Assembly: GCA_003612485.1 (NCBI GenBank)
Contig: RAZA01000001.1
Span: 248,001 to 312,000, forward strand
Origin: a bacterium D16-50
Lineage (GTDB): Bacteria > Bacillota > Clostridia > Lachnospirales > Lachnospiraceae
Reading direction: 5' to 3'
Length of the DNA stretch: 64,000 bases
The number at the start of each line of letters is the position of its first letter. The stretch's first letter is position 1. A program made the position numbers and the translations under genes. Below, piece after piece: positions 44,067-53,339 of this stretch. The notes under the pieces are model-generated. The model worked only from the letters and a program-made list of their open reading frames with translations, searched no databases and had not been told where the DNA came from.

Positions 44067-44112
44067 CAAAAGCACCCTCAAACGCCCAAATGCTCGGGCG
44101 CTCAAGGGCGCT
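44067..44112 (-). terminator. RNase P RNA terminator
   Basis: A 17-bp helix, fully paired counting G-U, formed by AGCGCCCTTGAGCGCCC and GGGCGTTTGAGGGTGCT, ending in a short TTTT. It lies about 35 bases beyond the 3' end of rnpB. Confidence 0.82.
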
Positions 44113-44145
44113 TGGGAGTCTGTCAAAACATCTTCAGACCTTATT

Positions 44146-44506
44146 GGGCGAGCAGGACGATAAGCCGGGTTCTGTCTTGAATGATCATCTATCTAGCACG
44201 GCTGTTGCCAGCCGCGTCCAGCGACCTACCTGAAAGCAGACCGGGCAGGCCTATTGCTCTCAATTTGGTCTTGCTTCGGATGGGGTTTACATGTGCTCCG
44301 CCCGTTACCGGACGGACGGTAGTCTCTTACACTGCCCTTCCACCATTACCGCGCGCAAAAGCCCGCGGCTGTATATTTCTGTTGCACTGGCCTTGGAGTC
44401 GCCTCCACCGGACGTTATCCGGCATCCCGCCCTATGAAGCCCGGACTTTCCTCACCCGCAGAAGACCCATGTCTCCCGCGGCCGCGATCATTTATCCTAC
44501 TCGCCG
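44146..44506 (-). ncRNA. rnpB: RNase P RNA, bacterial class A
   Basis: Catalytic RNA that trims 5' leaders of pre-tRNA. The minus strand has the universal core pieces GAGGAAAGTCCGGGCTTCA near the 5' end, GGTAATGGTGGAAGGG and AAGGGCAGTGTAAGAGACTA in the middle, and ACAGAACCCGGCTTATCGTCC near the 3' end. The terminal P1 stem (GGCGAGTAGGA / TCCTGCTCGCC) closes the molecule, giving about 360 bases. Its promoter ends 6 bases upstream. Confidence 0.97.
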
Positions 44507-44511
44507 TCTCC

Positions 44512-44540
44512 ATTATAAACGCAATCTTTCAGAAACGCAA
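44512..44540 (-). promoter_or_regulatory. rnpB promoter
   Basis: Minus strand TTGCGT (44540-44535), 17-base spacer, TATAAT (44517-44512); the expected start near 44505 matches the 5' end of P1. Confidence 0.88.
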
Positions 44541-44547
44541 GCCCCCG

Positions 44548-46227
44548 CTACACATTGAAACAGCTTCCTCCCACGAACTCCCTGCAGATGGAATTGTTGG
44601 GCAGGCTCTCGCTGGGCACGCTCAGGAAATAGTTCAGGAATTTCAGCAGCCTCTTCGCCTCATAGAACTCCGGATCTTCCTTGGGAATCTGGAACAGCAG
44701 CGGCTCCGCAAAAGGCTTCAGCACCGCCAGCTCGTAGATCAGCGCGGAGTTGAACATCGCGTCCGCCTTCTCCTGAAAAGGAAAAATATACTGCTCCTCC
44801 CCCCTTCGCACGGAATTCCACATCTGGATGGTCCTCTGGGCGCTGGCGCCTCTGGTGCGGGCGTCCCGTACAATCCTCCGCAGGAGCCTGCCGTCAGTGG
44901 TAGGAATCCTATTATGCCCGTCTATGTTCAGGGTGGTCAAAGCGCTGATATAAATCTTGTACTTGCTCTCCTCCGGCAGCGCATAGGACATCTTCTCGTT
45001 CAGACCGTGAATCCCTTCGATTACAAGTATATCGCTCTTGTCCAGCTGCATGTAGTCGCCCTTGTACTCCCTTTTGCCTGCCTTGAAGTTGAAGCTGGGC
45101 AGCTCCACCAGCTCTCCCGCCAGCAGTCTAGTCATATCCTCGTTGAAGAGCTTGGTATCGATGGCTTCCAGACATTCAAAGTTGTAGTCGCCCTTCTCGT
45201 CTCTGGGAGTCAGCTCCCTGTCCACAAAGTAATTGTCCAGAGCGATAGGATGGGGCTTCTTCCCCAACGTCCGAAGCTGTATGGACAGCCGATGGGAAAA
45301 GCTGGTCTTGCCGGAGGAGGAAGGGCCCGCGATCATGACAAACTTCACGTTCTTCCTATTTACGATATCCTTGGCGATCTCCCCGATCTTCCTTTCCTGC
45401 TCCGCCTCCTGCACCAGAATCAGATCACTCATGGATCCGCTGCAGATCTGGTCATTCAGATCCCCCACAGTCTCTATGCCGGCCACCCGGCCCCAGTCCT
45501 TAGCCCCCTCCATGGTCTCGAACAGCTTCCTGCTGTCCGCAAAGTCCTCCATCATGTCCGGGGTCTTCTTCTGGGGCAGCACCAGCATAAACCCGTTCTC
45601 ATAGGGGATGACATCGAACCATCTCACATATCCCGCATGAGGCAGCATATACCCGTAATAATAGTCATAATACCCTTCGATCTCATATATGTTCACGGAG
45701 GAGCTCATACGGTATCGGAACAGCTTTTCCTTGTCCTCCATGCCCCTTTCGCGAAAAAGCTCCATGGCGTCCTCTAAAGGATAGGACCTCTTTCGGAAAA
45801 CAGCCTTTGCCCCCACCAGCTCCCGCATACGATTTTTGAGTCTTTCCGCGCTCTCCTCCGTGGGCGCAACGGTGCCCAGACTATTTACATAGGTGCCCCG
45901 CCCTATGGCAAATTCCATACAGCTCTTCCGGGCCGCCTCAGGCCCGAATACATCGCTCACCGCCTTCAAAAACAGCATCTTCGCCGTGCGCACATATGTC
46001 TTGTGGCCCACGTCGTCCTTCAGCGTGAAAAATCCCACTTCGCAGTCCTTGTTCACTTTCTTGAACAGCTCCCGGATCTTGCCGTTTACGGAAGCCACTG
46101 CAATCATGCCCTCATACTCCTTCTGGAACTCCTCCGCTATGGTCTCAAGCGTCGTCCCCTGAGCCACTTCCCGCCGAATCTCTTCTCCCCTTGATCCCCG
46201 TATGGTTACCGCAATGTTGCTCATCAT
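44548..46227 (-). CDS. Uridine-kinase-family nucleoside kinase with TGS/threonyl-tRNA-synthetase-like N-terminus
   Basis: Residues 1-65 look like a TGS domain, and 70-250 like the ThrRS second (SAD) region (FAIGRGTYVNSLG, Y-rich GYYDYYYGYMLPHAG). The C-terminal half is a P-loop kinase of the phosphoribulokinase/uridine kinase family: AGPSSSGKTSFSHRL near 300, ALDNYFVDRELTPRDEKGDY and DILVIEGIHGLNEKMS. Clostridial proteins of this build are called nucleoside kinase; the substrate is unproven. The start overlaps the end of trmK by about 83 bases. Start could also be one codon later. Confidence 0.88.
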   Translation of the reverse strand: MMSNIAVTIRGSRGEEIRREVAQGTTLETIAEEFQKEYEGMIAVASVNGKIRELFKKVNKDCEVGFFTLKDDVGHKTYVRTAKMLFLKAVSDVFGPEAARKSCMEFAIGRGTYVNSLGTVAPTEESAERLKNRMRELVGAKAVFRKRSYPLEDAMELFRERGMEDKEKLFRYRMSSSVNIYEIEGYYDYYYGYMLPHAGYVRWFDVIPYENGFMLVLPQKKTPDMMEDFADSRKLFETMEGAKDWGRVAGIETVGDLNDQICSGSMSDLILVQEAEQERKIGEIAKDIVNRKNVKFVMIAGPSSSGKTSFSHRLSIQLRTLGKKPHPIALDNYFVDRELTPRDEKGDYNFECLEAIDTKLFNEDMTRLLAGELVELPSFNFKAGKREYKGDYMQLDKSDILVIEGIHGLNEKMSYALPEESKYKIYISALTTLNIDGHNRIPTTDGRLLRRIVRDARTRGASAQRTIQMWNSVRRGEEQYIFPFQEKADAMFNSALIYELAVLKPFAEPLLFQIPKEDPEFYEAKRLLKFLNYFLSVPSESLPNNSICREFVGGSCFNV

Positions 46228-47008
46228 AGCCCTTCCCTTCAAAAAATGATAAAGCGCGCCCTATATCGGCAAGTTCCCCCTCAAACTCTCCAAGACGCCC
46301 CTGCGCTTTTCTGGTGCCAGCCTCCGCCATGGAAGCTCTCAGCTCCCGGATATACCTCTCCCGCTGCCGCAGATAGGCAAGCAGCACGGGATGCCCTCCC
46401 TCCAGCAGCAGCCTGCCGAAGGAATCGTACAGCTTCTGCTCCTTGGGAGAAGCCCCCCTCCCTACAGTTTCCGGCAAAGTCTCCCGCAAGCTGCACTCCT
46501 GACGGCCTGCGAACAAGGCCTTCATGGCAAAGTAGTACTTTCCGTCCTCAAAAACCGCATCCTCATGGACCACCCAAAACCCTGCCTCTCTCAAAAAACG
46601 CCGGAACTGCGGAAGCTCCGACTGGGGCTGCAAAATCAGCTCCCGCATCCGCTTCGCCTTCTCCAGCCCCTCTGTGAGAATCCTTTCCATAAGTCTGCCG
46701 CCCATGCCTGCACAGACCAGCGTATCGGCCTCTTCCATGCCGTATTCCGCCAGTCCGTCCGACATTCTGATCTCTATGTAGCCGCCCAGCCCAGCCCTCC
46801 GGATATGCTCCTCGGCGCTCTTCAAGGGCCCCTCCCGCACATCCATGGCCAACGCCCCCGGACATATGCCCTGCTGCACCAGATAAATGTCCAGAAATCC
46901 ATGGTCACAGCCCACATCGACCACTCTGTTTCCCGGCGTTACCATGTCTGCCAGCATCTGAAGTCTCTTTGATAGGATTGCCGCCCGCTCCTGCCCCGAT
47001 TCCTTCAT
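46145..47008 (-). CDS. trmK: tRNA (adenine22-N1)-methyltransferase TrmK
   Basis: SAM-dependent Rossmann methyltransferase of 287 residues; methylates A22 of tRNA in Bacillus. Motif I is VVDVGCDHGFLDIYLV, followed by AMDVREGPLKSAEEH and TLVCAGMGGRLMERIL; the C-terminal coiled-coil includes QRERYIRELRASMAEAG. Its start overlaps the rpoD stop (TGATG), and its last 28 codons (a Gly/Ser/Asp-rich tail) overlap the next gene. The rpoD-trmK order is conserved in Firmicutes. Confidence 0.92.
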   Translation of the reverse strand: MKESGQERAAILSKRLQMLADMVTPGNRVVDVGCDHGFLDIYLVQQGICPGALAMDVREGPLKSAEEHIRRAGLGGYIEIRMSDGLAEYGMEEADTLVCAGMGGRLMERILTEGLEKAKRMRELILQPQSELPQFRRFLREAGFWVVHEDAVFEDGKYYFAMKALFAGRQECSLRETLPETVGRGASPKEQKLYDSFGRLLLEGGHPVLLAYLRQRERYIRELRASMAEAGTRKAQGRLGEFEGELADIGRALSFFEGKGYDEQHCGNHTGIKGRRDSAGSGSGDDA

Positions 47009-48117
47009 CAGTCCAGATAGTCCTTCAGCTTTCTGCTCCGGCTGGGGTGACGGAGCTTGCGCAGGGCCTTGGCCTCGATCTGGCGGATACGCTCTCTGGT
47101 GACGTTGAACTCCTTTCCCACTTCCTCCAGCGTGCGGGCGCGGCTGTCGTCCAGACCGAATCTCAATCTCAGCACCTTCTGCTCCCGCTCGGTCAAGGTT
47201 CCAAGCACCTCCACCAGCTGTTCTTTCAGCAGAGTGAACGCCGCCGCGTCAGAAGGGGCCGGCACCTGCTCGTCCTCGATGAAATCCCCAAGATGGCTGT
47301 CCTCTTCCTCTCCTATGGGTGTCTCCATGGAAACGGGTTCCTGACTGATCTTGAGAATCTCCCTCACCCTGTCCGCAGGCATGTTCATCTCCTCCGCGAT
47401 CTCCTCCGGAGTAGGTTCCCTCCCCAGCTCCTGAAGCAGCTGTCTGCTGACTCTGATCAGTTTATTGATAGTCTCTACCATATGCACGGGAATCCGGATG
47501 GTTCTGGCCTGATCTGCAATGGCTCTCGTAATAGCCTGACGGATCCACCAAGTAGCATAGGTGGAAAACTTGTATCCTTTTCTATAGTCGAACTTTTCCA
47601 CAGCCTTGATCAGACCCAGATTGCCCTCCTGAATCAGATCCAGAAACAGCATTCCACGGCCTACATACCGCTTTGCGATGCTGACCACCAGACGCAGGTT
47701 CGCCTCTGCAAGGCGCTTCTTCGCATCCTGATCCCCCAGCTCCATCCTCTTTGCCAGTTCGATCTCCTCCTCCGCAGAGAGCAGCGGCACCTTGCCGATC
47801 TCCTTCAGATACATGCGGACAGGATCCTCCAGACTGACACCGTCAGGTATGGACAGATCCAGATTCTCCATGTCCACATCATCCTCATCGGTCAGCAGGA
47901 TCTCCTCGTTGTCCACATCATCATCCGTGATGCGCAGCACGTCCACATTATTCTGCTCCAGCACCTCAAGAATCTTCTCGAACTGCTCCTCCTCAAGAGG
48001 CATGTCCGCAAAAAACTCGCCTATTTCTTGATATTCCAATACATTTTTCTTCTTCTTAGCCGAATTGAGAAGCTCTTTCACCTTCTCGTCAAACTTTGCC
48101 TGTAAGTTTTCATCCAT
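47008..48117 (-). CDS. rpoD: RNA polymerase primary sigma factor
   Basis: Housekeeping sigma-70 factor, 369 residues. An acidic region 1.1-like start (1-100) precedes region 1.2 ([20 protein letters not shown]), region 2 ([20 protein letters not shown], then [20 protein letters not shown]), region 3 and region 4 with the helix-turn-helix [20 protein letters not shown]. Third gene of dgt-dnaG-rpoD-trmK. It recognises the TTGACA/TATAAT promoters seen throughout the window. Confidence 0.97.
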   Translation of the reverse strand: MDENLQAKFDEKVKELLNSAKKKKNVLEYQEIGEFFADMPLEEEQFEKILEVLEQNNVDVLRITDDDVDNEEILLTDEDDVDMENLDLSIPDGVSLEDPVRMYLKEIGKVPLLSAEEEIELAKRMELGDQDAKKRLAEANLRLVVSIAKRYVGRGMLFLDLIQEGNLGLIKAVEKFDYRKGYKFSTYATWWIRQAITRAIADQARTIRIPVHMVETINKLIRVSRQLLQELGREPTPEEIAEEMNMPADRVREILKISQEPVSMETPIGEEEDSHLGDFIEDEQVPAPSDAAAFTLLKEQLVEVLGTLTEREQKVLRLRFGLDDSRARTLEEVGKEFNVTRERIRQIEAKALRKLRHPSRSRKLKDYLD

Positions 48118-48208
48118 CGTAATAGTTCCGTCCTTCCTTGGGAAACCATTCCCTTATATGTTGACCAAACCTGCCGAATCTTTGCGTATGATTACCAATA
48201 TATTATCC

Positions 48209-49981
48209 CTAATCAAGGGAAATATGCGTCCTAGCCAGCTCTTCCAGCGCTTTCTTGCCCTCAATGGCCTGCGTCAGCGCATCCATTTCGGTTCCCATGC
48301 GGGACACATAATACCCGTAGCTGTTCCTCTTTACGGAAAGCAGCACATCCTTGAATGCCTTCTCCCTCTCCTGCCCGGTGTCCAGCCGGGGCAGTCTGGC
48401 GGAAAAGAGGGATGCGGCCTCACGCTGCTGCTCCTCGTCGGAAAACATGCTGATGATTCCCGCCGGCTGAAACTTGCCCTGCTCCAGATCGCGAAACATC
48501 CGCTCCGCCACGGCGCGGTAAAGCTCCACCGTAAAGTCTCTGGGCGAGATGTATTTACTGACTCTGCCGTACAGTCCGGGTTCCTCAGAGAGCCAGGTGA
48601 TCAGCAGTCTCTGAGCGTTCTTGACGTTTTCCTCGGGAGCATTTTTGCGCTGCACCCCTGATCTGGGACGCTCTGCAGGCTTCGCCAGCCCCGTCTGGGA
48701 GGCATAGCTCACCACCAGCTTCCTCAGACTTTCGGCGCTGACGAAGTACTTTTCCGAAACTGCCTGCAGGTAATTCTCCCGCTCCATCTCCTCGGAAAAG
48801 CTGCAGAGCCTCTTTGCGATCTCCCGGTGAAATCTGGTCTTCTGCTCAGGATCGTTCATATCAAACTGCCCTTCCAGAACCCGGATCTCGAAGAAAAAGC
48901 TGTTCTCCGCCTTACCTATGCGCTCCTCAAAGGCCTCCCGGCCCAGAGCCTTCATGAATTCGTCGGGATCCTTATAAGGCCTCATGTCGATGACCTTCCC
49001 TGCAAGCCCTGCCTCCCGCAGAATGCCGATGCCCCGCAGGGCCGCCTTCACCCCCGCCCCGTCGCTGTCATAGGCCAGCAGCACATTGTCGGTATACCGC
49101 CTCAACAGATTCGCCTGCTCTGCGGTAAAGGCCGTCCCCAATGACGCCACCGCCTGCCCGAAGCCCGCCTGATGCATGGCTATCACATCCATATAACCCT
49201 CGCATAGGATGATATTTCCGCTTCTGGCCGTTCTGGCATAATTCAGGCCGTACAGATTCCGTCTTTTGTCGAAGATCATAGTCTCCGGGGAGTTGAGATA
49301 CTTCGGCTCCCCATCCCCCAGAACCCGGCCGCCGAAGCCGATGACCCGGTGGTTGATGTCCTGTATCGGAAACATCACCCGATTCCAGAACTGACTGGTC
49401 ATGCCGTGACGCTCCGAATTGCTGGCAAGCCCCGCGTCCTTGATCAGCTCGTCCTCAAAGCCCTTGCTCCTAAGATACTGCACCAGCTCGGCGCCGTTCT
49501 TCCCTGCAAAGCCCAGCCCGAACCGGCGCATGGTCTCCTCTGTCAGCTCTCTCTTCTGCAGGTAGCGGCGGCCCACCTCCCCATGAGGAGTCCGCAGCTG
49601 ATAATAGAAAAACTTGGCCGCCGCCCTATTCACCTCCAGAAGCCTCGCCCGCCTGCCTGCCCGCTTCTTGGCGTCCTCAGATTCATCGGGCTCAGGCAGG
49701 CTGACTCCCGCCCGCTGCGCAAGAAGCTTTACCGCCTCCGGAAAAGAGTAATTCTCATAATTCATGATGAAAGTATATACATTCCCCCCTGCCCCGCAGC
49801 CGAAGCAGTGAAACATCTGCCGCTCTCCGTTCACAGAGAAGGAGGGAGACTTCTCATTGTGGAAGGGGCAAAGCCCCCAATGGCTGCTGCCCTTCTTCTG
49901 CAGCCTCACATATCCTGAAACCACGTCCACGATATCGTTTCTGGACCTGATCTCCTCTATCAGCTCTTCGGGATAATACAT
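48209..49981 (-). CDS. dnaG: DNA primase
   Basis: Makes RNA primers for replication. A CHC2 zinc finger (CPFHNEKSPSFSV ... FHCFGCGAGG) opens the protein, the TOPRIM domain has ILCEGYMDVIAM and LLAYDSDGAG, and a C-terminal helicase-interaction region follows; 590 residues. The ATG at 49981 (MYYPEELIEEIR) has AGAGG; a GTG two codons earlier is less likely. It precedes rpoD by 91 bases. Confidence 0.97.
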   Translation of the reverse strand: MYYPEELIEEIRSRNDIVDVVSGYVRLQKKGSSHWGLCPFHNEKSPSFSVNGERQMFHCFGCGAGGNVYTFIMNYENYSFPEAVKLLAQRAGVSLPEPDESEDAKKRAGRRARLLEVNRAAAKFFYYQLRTPHGEVGRRYLQKRELTEETMRRFGLGFAGKNGAELVQYLRSKGFEDELIKDAGLASNSERHGMTSQFWNRVMFPIQDINHRVIGFGGRVLGDGEPKYLNSPETMIFDKRRNLYGLNYARTARSGNIILCEGYMDVIAMHQAGFGQAVASLGTAFTAEQANLLRRYTDNVLLAYDSDGAGVKAALRGIGILREAGLAGKVIDMRPYKDPDEFMKALGREAFEERIGKAENSFFFEIRVLEGQFDMNDPEQKTRFHREIAKRLCSFSEEMERENYLQAVSEKYFVSAESLRKLVVSYASQTGLAKPAERPRSGVQRKNAPEENVKNAQRLLITWLSEEPGLYGRVSKYISPRDFTVELYRAVAERMFRDLEQGKFQPAGIISMFSDEEQQREAASLFSARLPRLDTGQEREKAFKDVLLSVKRNSYGYYVSRMGTEMDALTQAIEGKKALEELARTHISLD

Positions 49982-50022
49982 CGGCACCTCTCATTTTTCG
50001 CTTCATTATCGGTCTGTCCCCC

Positions 50023-51027
50023 TCAGAACGACCAGTATTTCGGTATGTAAATACGTTCATAAGTGGCTATGGCATATCGGTCCGTCATGGCTCCCACGTA
50101 ATCGCAGACTACCTGTTCCCGCACGTCCCCCTCCGAAAGCAGATTCAGAAATTCCTCCGGCAGCTCTTCCACATGCTTCATGAAATGCCTGTACAAGGTC
50201 TCCATCAGCACTTCCGCCTTGTTCTCCTCGCTCTTGGCCACCGGGTTCAAGTACACGTTCTCAAACATGAATGCCCGCATCCGCTTCATGGCCCATTCCA
50301 CCCGCTCAGACATCAGAATATCGTTCCTTCCCATGCTCGCCGTCACTATGTCGTGGATGAAATGATCCAGCCTGCTGCTGGGAGTGTCCCCGATGACTTC
50401 CCGGATCTCCCGGGGCACGTCCGCCTCCTTCAGAATTCCCGCCCGGACGGCATCGTCCATGTCATGGTGAATATAGGCGATCTTGTCTGACAGCCTCACC
50501 ACCTTGCCCTCCAGCGTATGGGGCTTCCCTATGGTCTGATGATTCAGAATTCCGTCACGCACCTCGTAGGTCAGATTCAGTCCATGGCCTCCCTTTTCAA
50601 GTCTGTCCACCGTCCGCACGCTCTGCTGGCTATGCTCGAATCCCAGAGGGCATACCTGATTCAGCGCCCGCTCCCCCGCATGGCCGAAGGGCGTATGTCC
50701 CAGATCATGTCCCAGCGCAATGGCCTCCACCAGCTCCTCGTTCAGCTTCAGGGCCTTTGCGATGGTGCGGGCATTCTGGGAAACCTCCAGCGTATGGGTC
50801 AGTCTGGTGCGGTAATGGTCGCCCTCAGGCGACAGAAATACCTGCGTCTTGTCCTTCAGCCTGCGAAACGCCTTGCAGTGGATGATCCTATCCCGGTCCC
50901 GCTGGAACACCGGCCGGATATCGCACTGCTCCTCCTCCTTAAGCCTGCCTCTGGAATCCCTGCTGTGAGATGCGTGGGGACTTAGATAGCTCATCTCCCA
51001 CTGCTCTAAGCTTTCTCTGATCGTCAT
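50023..51027 (-). CDS. dgt: Deoxyguanosinetriphosphate triphosphohydrolase-like protein
   Basis: HD-domain nucleotide hydrolase that releases triphosphate from dNTPs. The metal-binding residues are in RTRLTHTLEVSQNARTIA and ALGHDLGHTPFGHAGE, then DKIAYIHHDMDDAVRAG. The 334-residue length and N-terminus (DSRGRLKEEEQCDIRPVFQRDRDR) match the clostridial subgroup. Start at 51027 has GGGAG at five bases. It precedes dnaG by 41 bases, the usual place in this order. Confidence 0.93.
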   Translation of the reverse strand: MTIRESLEQWEMSYLSPHASHSRDSRGRLKEEEQCDIRPVFQRDRDRIIHCKAFRRLKDKTQVFLSPEGDHYRTRLTHTLEVSQNARTIAKALKLNEELVEAIALGHDLGHTPFGHAGERALNQVCPLGFEHSQQSVRTVDRLEKGGHGLNLTYEVRDGILNHQTIGKPHTLEGKVVRLSDKIAYIHHDMDDAVRAGILKEADVPREIREVIGDTPSSRLDHFIHDIVTASMGRNDILMSERVEWAMKRMRAFMFENVYLNPVAKSEENKAEVLMETLYRHFMKHVEELPEEFLNLLSEGDVREQVVCDYVGAMTDRYAIATYERIYIPKYWSF

Positions 51028-51118
51028 GTCTGCTCCCATCTGTGCGCCCTGCACATACAAGCGAAACCTTTCTCTTACTTAATTATTCTGCGTCCAGAGT
51101 GAAATTCCTTTTTGGGCA

Positions 51119-51159
51119 ACAGAAAAACAGCAGAAAGTATGCCGAAACTTTCCGCTGTT
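51119..51159 (-). terminator. Terminator of the esterase gene
   Basis: Minus strand AACAGCGGAAAGT / ACTTTCTGCTGTT, a 13-bp stem with one G-U, followed by TTTTCTG. Separates the esterase operon from dgt. Confidence 0.85.
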
Positions 51160-51165
51160 CTCTGC

Positions 51166-52254
51166 CTACCGGCATATGTCATAGATGAACTCCGCGTTCT
51201 TGTCCATAGCGGCCCTTGCAGCCTTCATGGGGGACATCTGGAACACATGCCACATACCCTGACAGACATCCAGACGCACGGGCACGTTGGCCTCCACGAA
51301 GGCCTGATGCAGACGCAGGGAATCACTGAGCAAAATTTCGTTTTCTCCTACCTGAATATAAACGGGCGGAAAACCTGCAAAATCGCCAAAAAGCGGAGAT
51401 ATGAAAGGATCCTGCAGCTCCCGCCCACAAGCGTAGGCCCCCACCATCCGGTCGATGTAGGCCTTGTCCAGCACCGGGTCCACCTCCGCCTTGGTCTGAA
51501 AAGATTTCCCCGAGGAAGTCAGATCCGTCCATGGGGACATCAGCACAAGTCCTCTCGGCAGCAGCCGCCCCTGCCGCTTCAGATTCAGGGTCAGAGAAAG
51601 CGCCAGATTCCCTCCCGCCGAGTCCCCCGTCAGAATCACATCCCTTGCGCCATACCCCAAAAGCATGAGATAATTCCATGCCTTCATGGCATCCTCCGGC
51701 GCTGCGGGATAGGGATGCTCCGGCGCCAGACGATAGTCAAAACACAGCACGTCCATGGAAGTGGACGCCGCCAGCTTGGAGGTGAGAGTTCTGGCATAGA
51801 GGCTGCTCCCTGTGGAATATCCTCCCCCATGACAGTGAAGAATCACATATTTCTTCATATGGGCACGGTTCACACCCACCCATTCGCCGTACATGCCGTC
51901 GATATCCACTTCCCGATACCGTATGTCTTTGGCATTGCTCAGAATCGTGCCGATATAGTCCTGAGACTGCCTATGTTTTTCAAGATCCGATTTCTCAACC
52001 AGACCATGAACCCGCTTGATCAAGTGCATAAGGTTCTGGCTTTTCTTATGGACGCCCTCCGTCTCCAGTCTCTCCAGCTCCGCCTGCTCCGCTCCTGATC
52101 TCTCGGGTTTCTCCGGCTTCGCTCCCGATCCTTCCGGTTTTTTCAGCTTCATCTCCGATCTCTTCAGCGATGGAAGCCGTCCTCCGGTTTCTTGGGCCGC
52201 CGTCCCTCCTGCCTCCGCCTTTCTTCCCGACCGCAGTCTCATCCGCCTCACCAT
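51166..52254 (-). CDS. Alpha/beta hydrolase (hormone-sensitive-lipase-type esterase)
   Basis: A 362-residue esterase. The oxyanion motif HCHGGGYSTG is near residue 138, the nucleophile elbow LTGDSAGGNLALSL near 208, and the acid and His follow in QVGENEILLSDS and GMWHVFQMSP. The first 75 residues are a Lys/Glu/Ser/Pro-rich extension with a near-repeat KPEGSGAKPEKPERSG. Last gene of an operon with a zinc-ribbon membrane protein and a condensation-fold acyltransferase, so it probably hydrolyses an ester made by that system. The start is uncertain; 52254 has GGGAGG ten bases upstream. Confidence 0.85.
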   Translation of the reverse strand: MVRRMRLRSGRKAEAGGTAAQETGGRLPSLKRSEMKLKKPEGSGAKPEKPERSGAEQAELERLETEGVHKKSQNLMHLIKRVHGLVEKSDLEKHRQSQDYIGTILSNAKDIRYREVDIDGMYGEWVGVNRAHMKKYVILHCHGGGYSTGSSLYARTLTSKLAASTSMDVLCFDYRLAPEHPYPAAPEDAMKAWNYLMLLGYGARDVILTGDSAGGNLALSLTLNLKRQGRLLPRGLVLMSPWTDLTSSGKSFQTKAEVDPVLDKAYIDRMVGAYACGRELQDPFISPLFGDFAGFPPVYIQVGENEILLSDSLRLHQAFVEANVPVRLDVCQGMWHVFQMSPMKAARAAMDKNAEFIYDICR

Positions 52255-52387
52255 GCCGTCCGTTCCTCCCATCACTTCAAGCTCCTTTTCTTTCCGGGCA
52301 CCCTCGCCGCCCTTTTGTTATCCATACTGCCGCTTCCCTCTCCGAGATCCGGCCACACACAAACCATGGCAATTACCTGCCTCCCGG

Positions 52388-52487
52388 CTTGTGATACCCA
52401 TACTCCCGGCACGGCTCTTGTGTTTTTGGCCAGCAAATACAACGGCGTACTGCTTTTGATGCCTGCACTCCCGGCACGGCTCTCCTG
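52388..52487 (-). repeat. Pair of imperfect 35-base direct repeats between the esterase and zinc-ribbon membrane protein genes
   Basis: Plus-strand 52388-52422 and 52453-52487 share CTCCCGGCACGGCTCT and similar flanks. They lie in a 268-base untranslated gap of the operon. No ORF or promoter is evident. Confidence 0.6.
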
Positions 52488-52522
52488 CCGTAAGACGTAA
52501 AACCCTGCAGCCTTCTCCCACG

Positions 52523-53254
52523 TCAAAAATGCAGCCTCCTGCGCACCGCGTTCCGCAGCCTTCTGCGGGAAAGCATGGTGATCAGGGCAATGTCCAGCAC
52601 CACGCACACCACCAGCACTACCGCGGACCATCTGATGGTAATTTCATCTTCAATATAGCGATCGATCAGCACCTCCAGCACCACGCACAGCGCCCCTATA
52701 GCCGTGAAAAGATACAGCGCCACCGTAAGGAACGATCTCGGCAGCCTAAGTATGCACGCCGTCAGCGCCTCCGCCGTAGCCGTCACCAGCACCACTATCG
52801 GCAGCCCCAGCCCCCAGAACCAACCGCTGCCCTCCGTCATAAAGGTCAGCATATACAGATAGACCGCCACCACCGCTCCGTCCAGCAGCAGAGAAATGTA
52901 TACCGACTGCTTTGTATAGATCACAGCCGGAATCATCACCACCCAGAGGATGGCACAAGCTCCTATGACCGCCAGCGACCATAGGTTTTCCCGAAACACC
53001 AGCGCGTTCAGAACGCCGCAGGTGACCGCAGAGGCCAGCACCACTGTGGACAGCAGAATGCCCAGATCTTTTTTGTTGGCTGTCTCCACCTGCCCCTTTT
53101 CTCTGGGAAAGGGCTCCGCGCCGGATTTCCCGGCATCTACTGCCTGAAAAGCATGCCTTTCTATTTCTTTGGGATTCAGCACCGGCGTGTTGCATAGGGG
53201 ACACTCTCCTGCAGTTGCATCCAGCTCTACGCCGCAATTCACACAATACGACAT
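52523..53254 (-). CDS. Zinc-ribbon membrane protein (DUF6320-like)
   Basis: 243 residues. An N-terminal zinc ribbon (CVNCGVELDATAGECPLC) is followed by a hydrophilic linker and then six to seven membrane segments from about residue 65 to 225 (LLSTVVLASAVTCGVLNALV, IGACAILWVVMIPAVIYT and others), ending in an Arg-rich tail (RRRLRNAVRRRLHF). I believe it is a DUF6320 member; function unknown. GGGAGGAG precedes the ATG. Lies between acyltransferase and esterase genes on one strand. Confidence 0.75.
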   Translation of the reverse strand: MSYCVNCGVELDATAGECPLCNTPVLNPKEIERHAFQAVDAGKSGAEPFPREKGQVETANKKDLGILLSTVVLASAVTCGVLNALVFRENLWSLAVIGACAILWVVMIPAVIYTKQSVYISLLLDGAVVAVYLYMLTFMTEGSGWFWGLGLPIVVLVTATAEALTACILRLPRSFLTVALYLFTAIGALCVVLEVLIDRYIEDEITIRWSAVVLVVCVVLDIALITMLSRRRLRNAVRRRLHF

Positions 53255-53339
53255 AATCTCCTCCCATTCCTTTTCGCAGCATTACGCTCCATCCTATACG
53301 GCAGCTTTACACTCCATCCAAAACAGCCGCCGCTCCCGC

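Noticed and set aside
44434..45777. A 447-codon plus-strand frame
   Set aside because: Antisense to the nucleoside kinase gene and the RNase P RNA.
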